From: Escarpia spicata
Taxonomy: Eukaryota > Annelida > Polychaeta > Sabellida > Siboglinidae
Assembly (NCBI GenBank): GCA_963995525.1
Contig: OZ023206.1
Span: 40,921,769-40,985,768 of the forward strand
Reading direction: 5' to 3'
DNA length: 64,000 nucleotides
The notes under the pieces are model-generated. The model did not search any database, had not been told where the DNA came from, and saw only the letters and a program-made list of their open reading frames with translations. Shown here piece by piece: positions 34,613 to 47,128 of the stretch. Within the stretch, counting starts at the first letter, position 1. The number at the start of each line of letters is the position of its first letter. The translations under genes and the position numbers were made by a program.

Positions 34613-35652
34613 CTGTGTTCCTTCTATCATCTTGCCAATACCTTAATTATGAAAACGACATAATTAACATGATTTGTGAGGCAGAAATTGGCTACAGAAA
34701 TGGCAGCAAAAACCATGCTCCACTTTCTACAACTATCTTCCAAACATTTTATTGTATTGGCTTATCTATCTATTTTCTGCACCCACTCTAATTGTTGGTG
34801 GGGGGGAAACGACACATAATTAACATAATTTGTCAGGCAGAAATTGGCTACAGATAAACAGGGCAGTAAATTAAAAGAAAACAACTTAGCCTTGGGCAGG
34901 CCTGATACACTGGCAGTAATTATTACATCTAACTAAGTTGTAACGACTAAAATCAACATGATTACATGTTTGTAGAAACAATTCCTAGGTGGATTGCAAT
35001 TCGCCAGGTCTTATTACTGTGTAAGTTTCTGAGAAACCTGCTCTCTGAACCCAAGTCCAGAGTTCAGGACTCTGAATTATTAATGTTCTAACAAGGTTTA
35101 ACACGCACAATCAATGTCAGTCTAAAATAAAACTACTAATTAAGACTAACCCCCACGGTCATGTATGTACTAGATAAAGACTACGTGTATGCTAATTTAG
35201 ATACACAAAAAATTATATAAAATCATAGTGTTTGTCTCAAAATGTATTATAAAAAACCAAATAACATCGTGCACACAACACATGATGATATATGAAACAG
35301 TATTTTATATACTCCATGCTATGATACGTAAAAGTTAATAATTCTTTAGTGAGTAGTCATCACGGGTACATTAGAGGGAGGTTTTCTGTATTCTGGAATC
35401 AGCGAGGGTGGTAATTATTACCACGTCTTTCACTGAACTGGTTGTTCTGAAAGCGGGACCGCCCTGAACAGAGTTTTGCAGTTATACTATCCAATATTCA
35501 TTATATTGCAACAAGAATTGTTTATAATCTGAATGTTTTGTTTATATTTTTAGGAAAAAATAAAATTGTAAACACTATTTACTAAATGCAATTTGGCAGG
35601 CGGTAGATTACGTCCGACATACTTACGCTAGTGTTACGAACATTATATGAAT
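34613..35652. other. Non-coding segment with a short duplication
   Basis: gaaa.cgacataattaacat..aatttgt..aggcagaaattggctacag occurs twice (about 34650-34697 and 34806-34856). A near-palindrome GTGGTAAT-T-ATTACCAC lies at about 35409-35425. No coding evidence. Confidence 0.45.
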
Positions 35653-35810
35653 TAGAGTGAAACTTCACTATTAAGGTCACTCATGGTACTGGACAAAAGT
35701 GACCTGAATAGCGAGGGGTCCATATCAACAGGACTAATTTCTGATACTTTACTGATACAGAAATAATTTGAGACTGTCCTAGGGAGATCTTAATCGAGAA
35801 GTGGCTGTAT
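35653..35810. mobile_element. Small MITE-like element (pogo/Tc1-type ends)
   Basis: The left end TAGAGTGAAACTTCACTATT and the reverse-complemented right end TACAGCCACTTCTCGATTA share (A/C)ACTTC.C.ATTAAG.TC (14 of 18 positions) after a two-base offset. Both begin with TA. About 158 bp, non-coding. It resembles the AGTGGAACCTCGTTA-type ends of pogo-like MITEs. Confidence 0.5.
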
Positions 35811-36488
35811 TACCGAGATGACCGCAAAGCAAAAATCAACTAAAATAGAAGGGAGGAACTGACATCTTAATTTGTAACATATCACCAAATGGTGGTTGTC
35901 AATCATTGGTCAATGGTCATCCTGTATAACCTGATCCTGCTGACAAACCACACAGGACATCATATTCATTACAACTCCAGGGGTCACTATCCAACCCCAC
36001 TGGTCATCTCATCAACTGACCTCTGGTCAAACCAGTCTACAGCCCACAGATCTTACATAACCTGATAATCCTTCTGTAATTCCTGCAGAATAATGTTACC
36101 TGCAAACAATGGTTCAGCATAAGTAGAACTGTCCACATCAGTTGTGGCTGATTCGGTTCACTGATGTTGCTCTCAGAAGTCTCAATCAACCCAGCTGATT
36201 AGAAAATTGCCCATTCAGGCCCAAATGTTTTGGGCATGCTCCATTGAATAATTTTATTTTCTTCCTCAGCGTCAGATTACGTTTTCCACCTCTGTGCATG
36301 CTACAAATGCAATCATGCCCTGATTCGTTGAGCAATCTATCATCATGCCAGTGATGTTTGATCTGATTTGGAGTTCTTGTTTGTTATTCGTCACAAAAAG
36401 TATTTAATAAAGTAAATAAAATGGAACCTGGATGATGTGTAATGAGATTAATTCACGGCATCTGGTGTGTCTTTGGTCCAGATGTCTG
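35811..36488. other. Non-coding segment up to the gap
   Basis: No features recognised. Short ggtcat/tggtca words recur between 35880 and 36010. Confidence 0.4.
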
Positions 36489-36688
36489 NNNNNNNNNNNN
36501 NNNNNNNNNNNNNNNNNNNNNNNNNNNNNNNNNNNNNNNNNNNNNNNNNNNNNNNNNNNNNNNNNNNNNNNNNNNNNNNNNNNNNNNNNNNNNNNNNNNN
36601 NNNNNNNNNNNNNNNNNNNNNNNNNNNNNNNNNNNNNNNNNNNNNNNNNNNNNNNNNNNNNNNNNNNNNNNNNNNNNNNNNNNNNNNN
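36489..36688. other. Assembly gap (200 N)
   Basis: Exactly 200 N, again a probable placeholder. Open frames across it are artefacts. Confidence 0.99.
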
Positions 36689-37690
36689 ACCTGGTTAATT
36701 TTTATTTAATCTCAATTATTCTAAATGATATTGACCATGATCTAAGCAGCTAACTGGACAGAGTTCATAACACCAACATAAACAAATTCAAATTCTACTC
36801 TATATTTAGTTCTGTCCATACAAATAGGAAACTGGTCAACTTGGTGATTCATTTTCTGAGGTGATGATTCCCATGGTATGTTATACAGCTGTGTCCTGGT
36901 TCAGCCAGTCTGTGGTCTGTCTAGTGGCTCTGCCATCCAAAGAAAAGGTCTAGTTAAATCACATTAATTTTGTTTCGGAGTTGTTGCACAATGCCTCTGC
37001 AGTGTAACATTGCAACATAACAGCACCATTGCAATTAACCTAACAAATGCACCAAAACACCAAGCCAATAAAATAGTTAAACCACTGTAAAAAATGTAAA
37101 TAATCAGCTATAATTAAATTAATGAATTGATATGGACAAAGTGGCAAATTATTATTTAAAAAATACCAAGTTAGTAGTGCTTAATCCAAGAGTTTTTTTC
37201 TGCTGGTTTTCCTTAGAACTGACATAAATGAACTGGACAATGAAAAATGAGACTATAAGGAATGCATTTTGTCAAAATTACTAACTTGAAAGCATATGAC
37301 CGAAACAGCTATTTTTAGCTCGTGTGCAGAATGGGCCTCTGCCACTTAATACCTGGTTCACTGAGGATAATAAAATAATATAATAAACAAATAATAAAAA
37401 ACTAATAAAATCATAATTGCATAGTTGCTATGTGCATTGTTTTTCCACATGACACAATTGTTAAACCAATGTTTCTCCAAATGTTTTTTTTTTAAAGGTT
37501 GCTTCATTTTTAGCAATAAATCAAACATTACTAAATATATTTCAACAAATGAGGTGTATTTTAAAGTTTATAAACTGTGGAATCAAAAATGTACAAAACT
37601 CCGGCACAATTTTGCAACTTAGTACCCACTTTGCTTTGACAGTTCACAAATGTTATTCCATTGGACGGTAGAACTGCATTGTGATGGTAA
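36689..37690. other. AT-rich non-coding segment
   Basis: No coding or repeat evidence. Confidence 0.4.
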
Positions 37691-37696
37691 CCTGAC

Positions 37697-37868
37697 CTGA
37701 AGGCTGACCTCAAGGTTGACTCGAGCGACTCGGAATGAGGAGGTTCACCTTTCATCAATTCACTTCTCCGTTGCACACGGAAGACAGCCATTATTATTGT
37801 GGTATAAGTCAACATAATTACTACAACAACCAAACCTCCCGGTACCCACACGCGCGCATTCTCAACTT
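37697..37868 (-). CDS. Possible membrane-protein exon (transmembrane helix plus basic loop, GPCR-like)
   Basis: One minus-strand frame reads VWVPGGLVVVVIMLTYTTII, then MAVFRVQRRSELMKGEPPHS. A strongly hydrophobic helix ending in TY is followed by a positively charged loop, the arrangement of helix 5 and the third intracellular loop in rhodopsin-like GPCRs. The usual proline eight residues before the tyrosine is missing, so the family is uncertain. The frame closes upstream at about 37870, so an intron or a frameshift must lie there. Possible donors are GAG|GTCAGC (37709) and CAG|GTCAGG (37697). A polypyrimidine tract and CACAAG acceptor at about 37930 favour a different frame (NYVATNTLNRYK..REVWLL, stop at about 37818). 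The two readings compete, and either may be chance. Confidence 0.3.
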
Positions 37869-38164
37869 ATTCATGTCAATTCTCCTATTTGCTTTGTATC
37901 TATTCAAGGTATTGGTGGCAACATAATTTCCTTGTGGAAATGAGAGCGAGAGAGAGAAGTGGTGGACGACAGAGAGATCACGATAGATCAATGTGAGACG
38001 TAGCTCCAAGCTTCCCGGGCCTTATGGGATCATACAGCCGGTGAATCAAATTAATACACCATCAGCGACCGTGAATACGCCATTAGCAGTCAGTAAAATC
38101 ACATCACCTTGTAAGTTGCCACCAGCAACCACATAGCCAATCTCTTACAGCTACAGTGGTGGGT

Positions 38165-38216
38165 GTGGGTAATCCATGTGGCTGTGGATAATCCACGTGT
38201 GTGGGGGTAATCCATG
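38165..38216 (+). promoter_or_regulatory. Three TAATCC motifs at 19-bp spacing
   Basis: TAATCC begins at 38170, 38189 and 38208. The intervening words (atgtggctgtgga, acgtgtgtggggg) are partly similar, so this is a decayed 19-bp tandem repeat. TAATCC is the site for K50 homeodomains (Otx, Pitx, Gsc), so it could bind such factors in a cluster. Function is inferred. Confidence 0.3.
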
Positions 38217-38860
38217 AATGCGACATTTATTATCTTACTCATTTGCCAGAAATATACTAACTGGCCTAGGGAAAGTTTTTTGATGAAATGTACAGTCTGT
38301 TGTCAAGAAGAAAGAATTTGGGTAATACAATTTGGCATACAGAAATAAAGTCAAAGAAAAAATTTTTTGCAGGAAATTAAGATTGTTTCACAGAAAATGT
38401 AGGTGCAATGATTTTAAACTCATTATACTGTGTTGAGTTTGGTGAATAGTACTGGGCAGTATTATAACCTCGATGTCAATGTTGGTGATGTCAACAATCA
38501 TGTTTTTCAAGTGATGGCTTATATAAAATAAAAAAGATAATGAAAACATAACTATACTCCGACATATGTACAATATCAGTAGTCAAAAAATGTGCATTAT
38601 TGCCGAAATTCTTTGTTATATTTTCATGTTACCTCTATTTTATTTCCTGCCCAAAATTTCTATATGGCTCCTTGATTTCCTTCCCTGAATCCCTGGGTTA
38701 TAGACAATCTACATATCCTGCAACTTGTCTCTGGCAGCAAATGTTCTCTACCTTGGTACCTCATGGAAGAATGTAACATATTCCACTCATAATGACTGAA
38801 GGATGATGACAAAAAGAAATGTGACACCTGAGATGATAAGGACTTATGACACTGACTATA
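38217..38860. other. Non-coding segment
   Basis: No features supported. Confidence 0.4.
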
Positions 38861-39058
38861 ATGATCATGATGATTATGACGGTGATGGTAATGATGACAG
38901 TGAGGTTGATGATGACGATAATGATGACTGTAATGATGGTGATGACTGTAATGATGATGATGACAGTCATGATGACAATGATGATAATGATGAAGAATTA
39001 GATGATGATGTTGATGCTGATGACTCTGATGATGCTGATAATGATATTGATGACGGGA
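38861..39058 (+). repeat. Degenerate (GAT)n/(GATGAC)n trinucleotide repeat
   Basis: Imperfect GAT, AAT and GAC triplets keep one plus frame open and give an Asp-rich translation. There is no other sign of coding. Confidence 0.9.
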
Positions 39059-39766
39059 TCAACTCATCTGTAACTTCTCCCCAGTGGCAATTTCAACCGC
39101 ACTGATCCAACTAAGGCATTAATCAATGTCCTTACTGCACTACACAAAAACTCCCAAAATCAGATCAAAGATGGAGATCAGGGCTCTCTGATGCTTCGTA
39201 AAGGTCAATCTAGATAGGACTCCAGGAAGGCTCTATGTAGACAGATGTTATGTAGATACCTGTAGAATACCTGACATCATCATCTGCACAAACGAAAGTG
39301 TTGCAAATGACTTGGTAAGCTTTCAGCAGCAATGACGCAGGTGCATATCAAAATGTTTGCGTAGGCTATCAGCCTGGGGGTACCTGTACCTACACCAACA
39401 CTGCCCATTGAAGCTCCCAGCAATGAAAACAGTTCAATTCAGTGTCTCGATAATGGCGCTGAAAAGCCGTTTTTCAAAGGTAACAGACACCTGTACTAGT
39501 GGCTGGTGAGTGAAAGACCAATCTGGCTATGATGTCTAATAAAAACAACCGTTTTATTAGCCATAGAGGTATGGCTTACAAGGTGGGATAAATGCATTTT
39601 AATGAAACACTTTAACTGAATGACAAAAACAGCTTAACAATGCATGAATCTTGTTTGCAGATCTACTCTCCTGGCAAGATTTATATTTGTGCACTATGAC
39701 ATTTCCATAATAACAGAAGTGTTTTCCATTTAGATAGCATTGGATACTGTTCTGTAGTGATTTACA
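39059..39766. other. Non-coding segment
   Basis: No features supported apart from the short (CTATA)n run that begins at 39767. Confidence 0.4.
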
Positions 39767-39810
39767 CATACTATACTATACTATACTATACTTTGGTCAA
39801 CAAGAATGAC

Positions 39811-40260
<450 letters not shown>

Positions 40261-40582
40261 GACATACTACTACATGTGGATTCTTGCGATGTTGTAATCT
40301 CAGGGCTGATTACATGTACCAGTATATAACATTCTAAACATATTACATTTCAATATTATGTACAGCTTCATTGCTGACATCCAATAACTCTGTCATGCCT
40401 GGCTTATGTGTAATATTTCTCAAAAATATCAGTTTATAATTAAATAAATATTAACAGGCCACACGAGACCTTACATGACCCACCAAATGACAAATAAAAT
40501 GATAGTGTTTCATTGATTAGTAACTTGAGCTTGTGTCTGTTCAAAGAAGGTTAAATGCTTTGTCATTACCAATAGTCTGTTA
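40261..40582. other. Non-coding segment
   Basis: Nothing recognised. Confidence 0.4.
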
Positions 40583-40668
40583 GATACTACATGTCATATC
40601 ATATGATATAGATACTACATGTCATATCATATGATATAGATACTACATGTCATATCATATGATATAGA
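40583..40668. repeat. 28-bp tandem repeat, 3 copies, palindromic
   Basis: Units start at 40583, 40611 and 40639 (gatactacatgtcatatcat + atgatata). Each unit contains the palindrome atatcatatgatat. Confidence 0.97.
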
Positions 40669-41929
40669 TCTCACAAAATTACAATTTCACTGCATTAGAC
40701 ATATATACAGGCAGACAAACATCCATGTTTATAATTAAAGTTGCATTTTTATGTAAACTATTAGTTTTCGCTGTTTTTTAGGAAAGTGTACAACATGATA
40801 TGTACTTGCTACCAAATAATGTAACTGGCATTTGATATGTTATTCAATAAATTATGCTTTTGCCAAATTATCTGTCGCCAGCATAATAAGTGTATGACAC
40901 ATTGATATCATTTTTTTGTTTTTTGTGCACATTTTTTAAAGTTAGGTAACGGAGACAATATAATGTAATAAGTCTAGAGAGTGTTTGAAGAAATGACTAT
41001 TTATCTTGGCAAATATCTTAAATACCTGGGTACATTGGATTGATGAGAATTACTTTAGCACTGCTGGACACCTCAACAATGTTAAATATCGGCTCACCAA
41101 AAATAGTAATCACTTTTGCAATAACTAATATCTTTCCGTGTAACACAAATATACTAACGTTAATAAGTTAGAAACCGCAAGAATGTCTTTGCTTAACAAC
41201 ATACCAAACAATCATAGGGTTTGTATTATGGGAGTTTATGTACCGATTTATAAGTGGCATACCGCAAAAGTAAATGGACAGTTTTAAATAACATACATTT
41301 ATCTACCACAGGTACACAAAAGGGGTGTCTGTCGAACAGGAAAGTGAGGTCTATTGAGCCCACTTCAAAGACTTTTTAAATTGAAGACTTGGCCTTGCAA
41401 CTGATCATTATTGGGTGGTCAAAATTATTACCTGTCGGCCAGGTGAGAAGAAAGGTAAAAAAGGGGTCACTCTAAAGAGGGGTTCTATGTTAACTAGATC
41501 ATGTAGTAACGTTATCCATTATGATTTCTATGGTGGATGTGAAACGGGATAAAGCTGCTGAAAAGGGATGGTTTATTGAAGGTTGTGAGACAATATTGCA
41601 TTGTAACTTGAAAATTTGAAACGAGGGTGGGGCTAAATGGGTCGTTTCTGGGAGTATATTGGATTACTTGGAGCCACAGCAAATTACACCATTGCCACTC
41701 TACAAAAGAAATGCTGTCACAAAATCTGAATGCATAAAATATATATTTATTTTGTGGTTTTATGCTCAGTCAACATGGCCAAGAGAATGGAAGTTTTTCA
41801 AAGGAAAAATGGAATGAAAAGAAGAAATTTAGCATGCTAAAATTGCTAACACCAACTGACAGCTTTAACATGGACATCATCTGAAAAACAGAAAGTGACC
41901 TGCAAAAAAGACAACCTAGTGAGGAAGAG
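40669..41929. other. Non-coding segment
   Basis: AT-rich. 41300-41480 contains aaaaggggtgtct and aaaaaggggtcactct, possibly an old MITE, but the ends could not be defined. Confidence 0.35.
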
Positions 41930-42030
41930 AAAGAATAATTGGGCTGGAAGATGTGGTCAGAGACAGGACAAACTGGAGAAGGATCATTGCAGCCTTGTGG
42001 GCTATGTGGTTCAAAGAGAATCTAAATATA
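41930..42030 (+). pseudogene. Short LINE C-terminal tail
   Basis: The plus strand reads GLEDVVRDRTNWRRIIAALW. The pattern RDRTxWRxxIxAL closes the ORF2 of many LINEs. Only about 30 codons are recognisable. A SINE copy follows directly. Confidence 0.4.
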
Positions 42031-42032
42031 AA

Positions 42033-42328
42033 TAATATAAAGCACGGTTTCCAGTCCATAGGATTGTTCAAAGTGCTTTACGCTTCACCTCAGGACAGAC
42101 CTGTTCAAACAATCACCATCTCAACTTCTCTGAGAAGCATTTAGCATTGCTGCAATTATAGCACAAAATGTATTTGTTCACCTACATCCACCAGTCTGAA
42201 GCCAAGTACTCATTTATTATTTATACAGCTGAGTGAATTGAAGCAATGTGGAGGGAACAACATTGCACAAGAGGATTCGAAACCGGGTTCCCTCAATTGA
42301 TAGTCGGACGTTCCAGCCACTACACCTT
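42033..42328 (-). mobile_element. tRNA-derived SINE, short form
   Basis: The minus-strand head has a GGTTTCGAATCC-like B box (one inserted base) and a body with family words (caccatctcaacttctctg, gaagcattta.cattgctgca in plus sense). The A-box region is weakly preserved (tagtggctggaac). Confidence 0.75.
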
Positions 42329-42624
42329 CACAGCTTCAAAGCTGCAGTTGTGGTCTGGGTGAGAAATACCAACTAGACACAACCCCTTCAGACAACAAAC
42401 AAACAAAAAATTGCTTTTATTCATCTTCTTTTAAATAAAACCCATGCATGTGCATGCCATGGGATATTCCTCTGCATGCTCAGGCCACCACAGCAATGTG
42501 AAGAAGAAGATTGTACTACCACGCCCCACGTTAGTATGAGAGAGGTAACAAGATAAAGAAGCTGGAACCTGAGACAGAAGAGACAGGACCAGGTAGAACT
42601 GTGTGTGTGGTAGAGATGAGGTGA
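42329..42624. other. Non-coding segment
   Basis: The minus-strand open frame 42717-42421 has no domain and overlaps the candidate plus-strand exon. Confidence 0.35.
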
Positions 42625-42630
42625 AGACAG

Positions 42631-42800
42631 CTTAGCTTGTACAAGGTCCAGGGAACCCTGACTAACCCAAGCCAGGCTGTCAGCACCAGAGGCTCCAGCC
42701 AGCCAGTGAGACAGCACCTCATCAACTCAGACTTGACTGATCTTATTAGTGACTACTCCAGAGGCCGCATCTACATGACACGAGATGACAACTCATTCGT
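42631..42800 (+). CDS. Candidate coding exon of an unrecognised protein
   Basis: An open frame of 56 codons plus 2 nt lies between a possible acceptor (GAAGACAG|CTTAGC) and a strong donor, TCATTCGT|GTAAGT. It reads QHLINSDLTDLISDYSRGRI, then YMTRDDNSFV near its end, preceded by a Ser/Gln/Pro-rich part. The composition is protein-like and the upstream stop is only 9 bases before the acceptor. The acceptor lacks a pyrimidine tract, which is the main weakness; the true 5' border may be another AG, such as AACTCAG at 42730 in a shorter exon. The family is not recognised. Confidence 0.35.
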
Positions 42801-42806
42801 GTAAGT

Positions 42807-44495
42807 GGTTTATGTGTAACCAGAAACATAAAAAACAGTTTGAAGCGTGTGATTTTAAATTCCCAAAACATAAACACAAGCATTCACTGAATTTTTAAAG
42901 ATGAAGTGAAACATGTTTTTATTCCAAAACTGAATTGGATATACCGTAGTGATTGTACAGTGTATATATTAAGACACGGTATGTTTTGGACACCTTAAAA
43001 CTACAAATATAATAATTTTTCAGTATTGCATATTTTCACACATCTATATTGTTACCTGTCCAAATACAGACAGTACAGAACATAAGAATAACAGGAAATA
43101 ATTTCTCAGGCGTCATAGTGACTGAATGTTTTTGGACACCAACAATAATTTAGTGTACTGTAAATTTTTTGAAAAAAAAAAAAAAAAATATTTCCTGTTG
43201 TTCTATAATTTGTTAAGCTTACAGTCACCCTGTTTCGTGGTCTTATGGTCATATTTTTGTGCTGTGCGTACTATACCTGATGGCAGCAACATATGACTGG
43301 CAACAGCTACTAGTGTCCATGACATCAGCAAAGTCATGCCACAAACATCATAACATACAAAAAAAGCTGGCCACGTTGCGACATGTAAATGACCATGTTT
43401 TACATGGTTTGGTGACATGAATTCATAATTAAGAGACTTCATTTAGGCACATGTTAACACTAGCATTAATTTTACTTTTATAGCATGTACACAGTTTCAA
43501 ATAAATTGAAAATTTCATTTCATTTAGTCGTTAATGTTATACAATTAGTTTTCCCCATCGTCCGAGTATAATCATTATTGTTCTCCGTACTACATGCAGA
43601 TATTCAAATAAATTAATGTAACTACAGCATTATTGACTTTACATTAGTATTTACACTCTTTCTGATTCATCTTCTATTTACAACTCTTACATTGTTTCAT
43701 AATGGTATTTATTATGCATTTTATGCAAAGCGCATTAAGCCAATCATCTACAGTATCGCAGATCAAAGCAAAATTGGCATAATCAGATATGACAGACGAT
43801 GATGCACGGTAGTCTGTCTTTATTATCATATTCATCAAATTTTACTTAAAATGTCTGAAGTCATTTATTCAGCTTCCGTGATATGACTAACTTCAAGTTT
43901 TTTTACTTTATCGGAAAGATCCCAATTTACCTGGTACTTAAATCAAAAATCTTGTCAAGAGGTAGTTTTTAGATGTTCATTTTTGCAATTCATAAGACTC
44001 ATGACCAACAAAACAAAATGTGAAAACAAACCCTTATGTGTAATATTTGTCTGTATTTCGATCAATTATCTTATTCGACTGCCAAAATATAACTTGGTAA
44101 AAAGCTGCCATTTCCAGATTATTAGTGTGTAATTTCAGCCAAAGGTGGCAGCACTTGCTGATGTGTCCTATTACCCCGGGGTAGTCACCTGCTAATGACA
44201 TCCAGATTCAAATGAATCATCACTTGCTGCAATTTTAATAATTATGTGGTAATTAAAAAGGTACATTGGCAGTCTCTTAGTTGCCTAAAAACAAAACATA
44301 AATCATTTGCCAAAGTAAGCAGGCTTAGACTGTTTTGGGGGGAATACACACAGCAACTTGAAGGATATTGATGACACTGCTTGCCATGGGGAAACATTTA
44401 TGTAATTTTTTTGTCCTCTATCATTTTTGTGGATGGGCACCTGATAGTATTGACAGAGCTGACTGGTCTAGGTAGACTTGGGATGGCCCTAAGGA
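42807..44495. other. AT-rich non-coding segment
   Basis: No gene recognised. 44130-44270 is rich in TAAT/AATTA homeodomain-type words and includes the inverted attcaaatgaat, so it may be regulatory. Confidence 0.35.
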
Positions 44496-44745
44496 GTTGA
44501 GAGCGACGGGAGAGAGAGGGAGAGGGGGAGGGAGGGGACGAGAGAGAGGGGGAGGGAGGGGGAGGGAGAGGGGGAGGGAGGGGGGAGAGAAGATATGGGT
44601 ATTTATGTGTATATATATAGAGAGAGAGACAGTGGACAGAGAGAGAGACAGAATGAGAGAGAGAGAGAGAGAGAGAGAGACAGGAAAGAGAGAAATGAGG
44701 AGGGAGAATGAAAGGATTGGGAGAGACAGGGAGAGAGAAATTATC
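44496..44745. repeat. GA-rich simple repeat
   Basis: Purine tract of gagaga, gggagg and gagagagaca units. The Arg/Glu/Gly frame is an artefact. Confidence 0.95.
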
Positions 44746-44832
44746 CCTTCTGAGTCAGCACAGCAAAGTTGATTATTCCCAGTTGGACGAAATTCGAATA
44801 AATAATCATAGAATCCAGCTCATTCCCATCTG

Positions 44833-45598
44833 TCTCTGGTCAAGTTTAAGAAGCCATGATCAACTCTGTTAAAATATTAAATACAGCATAGATTAGTTAT
44901 TGTGATGCTACATCAATGTCTTTACAATACACACTGTTTTTACAATACACAATGTCTTTACAATACACAATGTCTTTACAATACACGTAAAGCAATTCTG
45001 AGAAAATTCTTTGCTGAAACCGTATTCAAATGTTTACATCTGCACCTCTATACTAGTTTGTTAACCTGGAACACTAGTTATGCACCATTGATCAGGTGCC
45101 GGACTAGCAGCCAGGCAGTGGCCACCCTCAGTGCCAGCATAGAAAGGTCAGTTTGGCAATAATGTTCTGAAAAAGGCTGACTAGTTGAATGAGACCTCAT
45201 AAGACCGTTACATTGTAACCACAGTAATACAGACTAGTCAGTTAATAGAACACTGCCAAGTGCTGGAAACAACTCGAACAACAACTAGAACAGGTCGGTT
45301 TTACAATTTCACTAAAACCCACTATATACCAGTGTCTAGGTATTCAGACTGTCTCTGATCTAGTTTAAGAAGCCATGATTGATTCTATTAAAATATTAAA
45401 TCCAGCAGGTATTAACCATTGTGATTCCCATGTTCCGTACAATAACTTAAGAACACTATTACAAAATAATTCTGCAAAAATTCTTTGCTTTTGTATTGAA
45501 TCTGTAAACATAAACTTAAACGACATACAACTGTTAGCATCTGCACTTGCACCAATTTGTCAAGCAGGAACACTAGTTAAATGTACCATTGATCAGCT
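44833..45598 (+). repeat. Diverged direct repeat pair with an internal 18-bp array
   Basis: 44833-45096 and 45352-45598 share tctctg.tc.agtttaagaag, ccatgat..a.tct.ttaaaa, tattaaat.cagca, tctgagaaaattctttgct, cat..ctgcac and ggaacactagtta...caccattgatca. Copy 1 gained four 18-bp units (aatgtctttacaatacac, 44914-44986). Copy 2 keeps a 91-codon open frame (45375-45650) without a recognisable domain. Confidence 0.65.
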
Positions 45599-45650
45599 CA
45601 TCAAATATTCACAAGAACCTTATTTAAAGGTCATGATTGCAATTCACTAA

Positions 45651-47128
45651 AAGCTTTTACATACCCATGTACAGGTATTTGGTAATTGCATACATATGTA
45701 AGTACAGCAAAATTGCTTGGTAATGCAGATGCCTAGACAATTCAACATAATTTATTACCTGTAAAAAAGGAGAATTTTACATAAAGAAAAATAAGGACAC
45801 TTGTACAAGTAACAATATATCTGTTAAACACATCATGTGCGGATTGTATTATAAGTGTTAGCAAAAGATGTGTGAATATACATATGTAATAAAACATAAT
45901 TAATAAATAACTAACATGTGTAGATTAAATATTGTCAACTATAGATAAGTCGATGGCTTTGACATCCACGCACCAACTTTGGATGGATGGCAATCTTGTT
46001 AAATGTTTCTTTAAAATACATTAATATACATAATATGGTGTTGGATTCAATGCCATAATCCAGCGTGTTCATACACATTCCCATGTTCAGCTGACATGAG
46101 GATTATGATTGCAACAAATAGACAAACCTGACAAATCACCTCCGATACGATCTCAGTTCCAATGTCGATTGCCTCGTTTAGATTCCTGTCACAGTTCTTG
46201 GCCAAGAGATCAATTGTGTGTCATCTGTTTTTACACTAAGACTGAGTCATGATAAGAAATCACCACTAGACAACATCATTATTACACTCGTAAAGAGACG
46301 TGTAAAAACTGTTTCCACAATTCAATTTATTACATGCCTCTATGTAGAATCACGTCACACAAAAAATATTGGACCTATGTAATTTGCTTGCAGATCTGTT
46401 ATGTGTTACTTAGTTCGATGAAATCATTAGACAAACTTCTATTTTGGCATCCCCACATTTTGCCTTGGGCTACCCAAAGTAAAAATGCTACAGTTAGTGG
46501 AAACCATGAACGTATATGCCCCAAACCAACCAAACAAACAAAAAATATGACACTCCATTCAAATCATAAATAGAAAAACCACAATTCCTTAATATAAACA
46601 GCTGATTAGGTCATTACGATGTTGCCAGACACCAGCACCAAACAGTTAATTGTTTAAGTAGTTTAACGCAACAGCTGTGTATTTTGTTTGTATATTGTAT
46701 ATGTAATTATGTTATAAATACAATGTCTACTCGTTAAACCCACCCAAATAATATTTGTGTTTCCTGTTGCATGTTTTCAAATGCTTGAAAAGATTTTCGT
46801 TCTTTTTCCATTTTCCTACGGAGATATTTTAGCATTTTCTTGGTAAATTGCTCCTTATAGAGTGCCATAGACCAACAATATCTACAATTTCTTCAGACCA
46901 ATAGGGAAAAGCATATGTGCACTATTTTGACTGCTATTCTAGAGATTTGGTCACGCAGCAAAGATTTCTGGTTTTCCTTGTGCCCACATGTACACGTGGT
47001 TGCAAATAAATTATGTATTTTTCTAGTCAAGATTTATAACTTGGGATCGCTACATTTAACAGGGTTCATCCCGAAATAACTGAAAAGGCAAATATTATTC
47101 AGAAAAGTTTCAGCAAAGGTAATTTCTA
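45651..47128. other. AT-rich non-coding segment
   Basis: No gene called. A minus-strand frame near 46220-46070 is discussed among the rejected items. Confidence 0.4.

Noticed and set aside
38803..39105. Asp-rich 100-codon frame resembling an acidic domain
   Set aside because: Degenerate GAT repeat with no splice sites or conserved flanks.
46070..46220. Minus-strand open stretch with NLNEAIDIGTEIVSE followed by a hydrophobic run, weakly like the end of OPA3
   Set aside because: Spacing does not fit OPA3 well, an in-frame stop lies just upstream with no usable acceptor between, and about 50 open codons are expected by chance in this much sequence.
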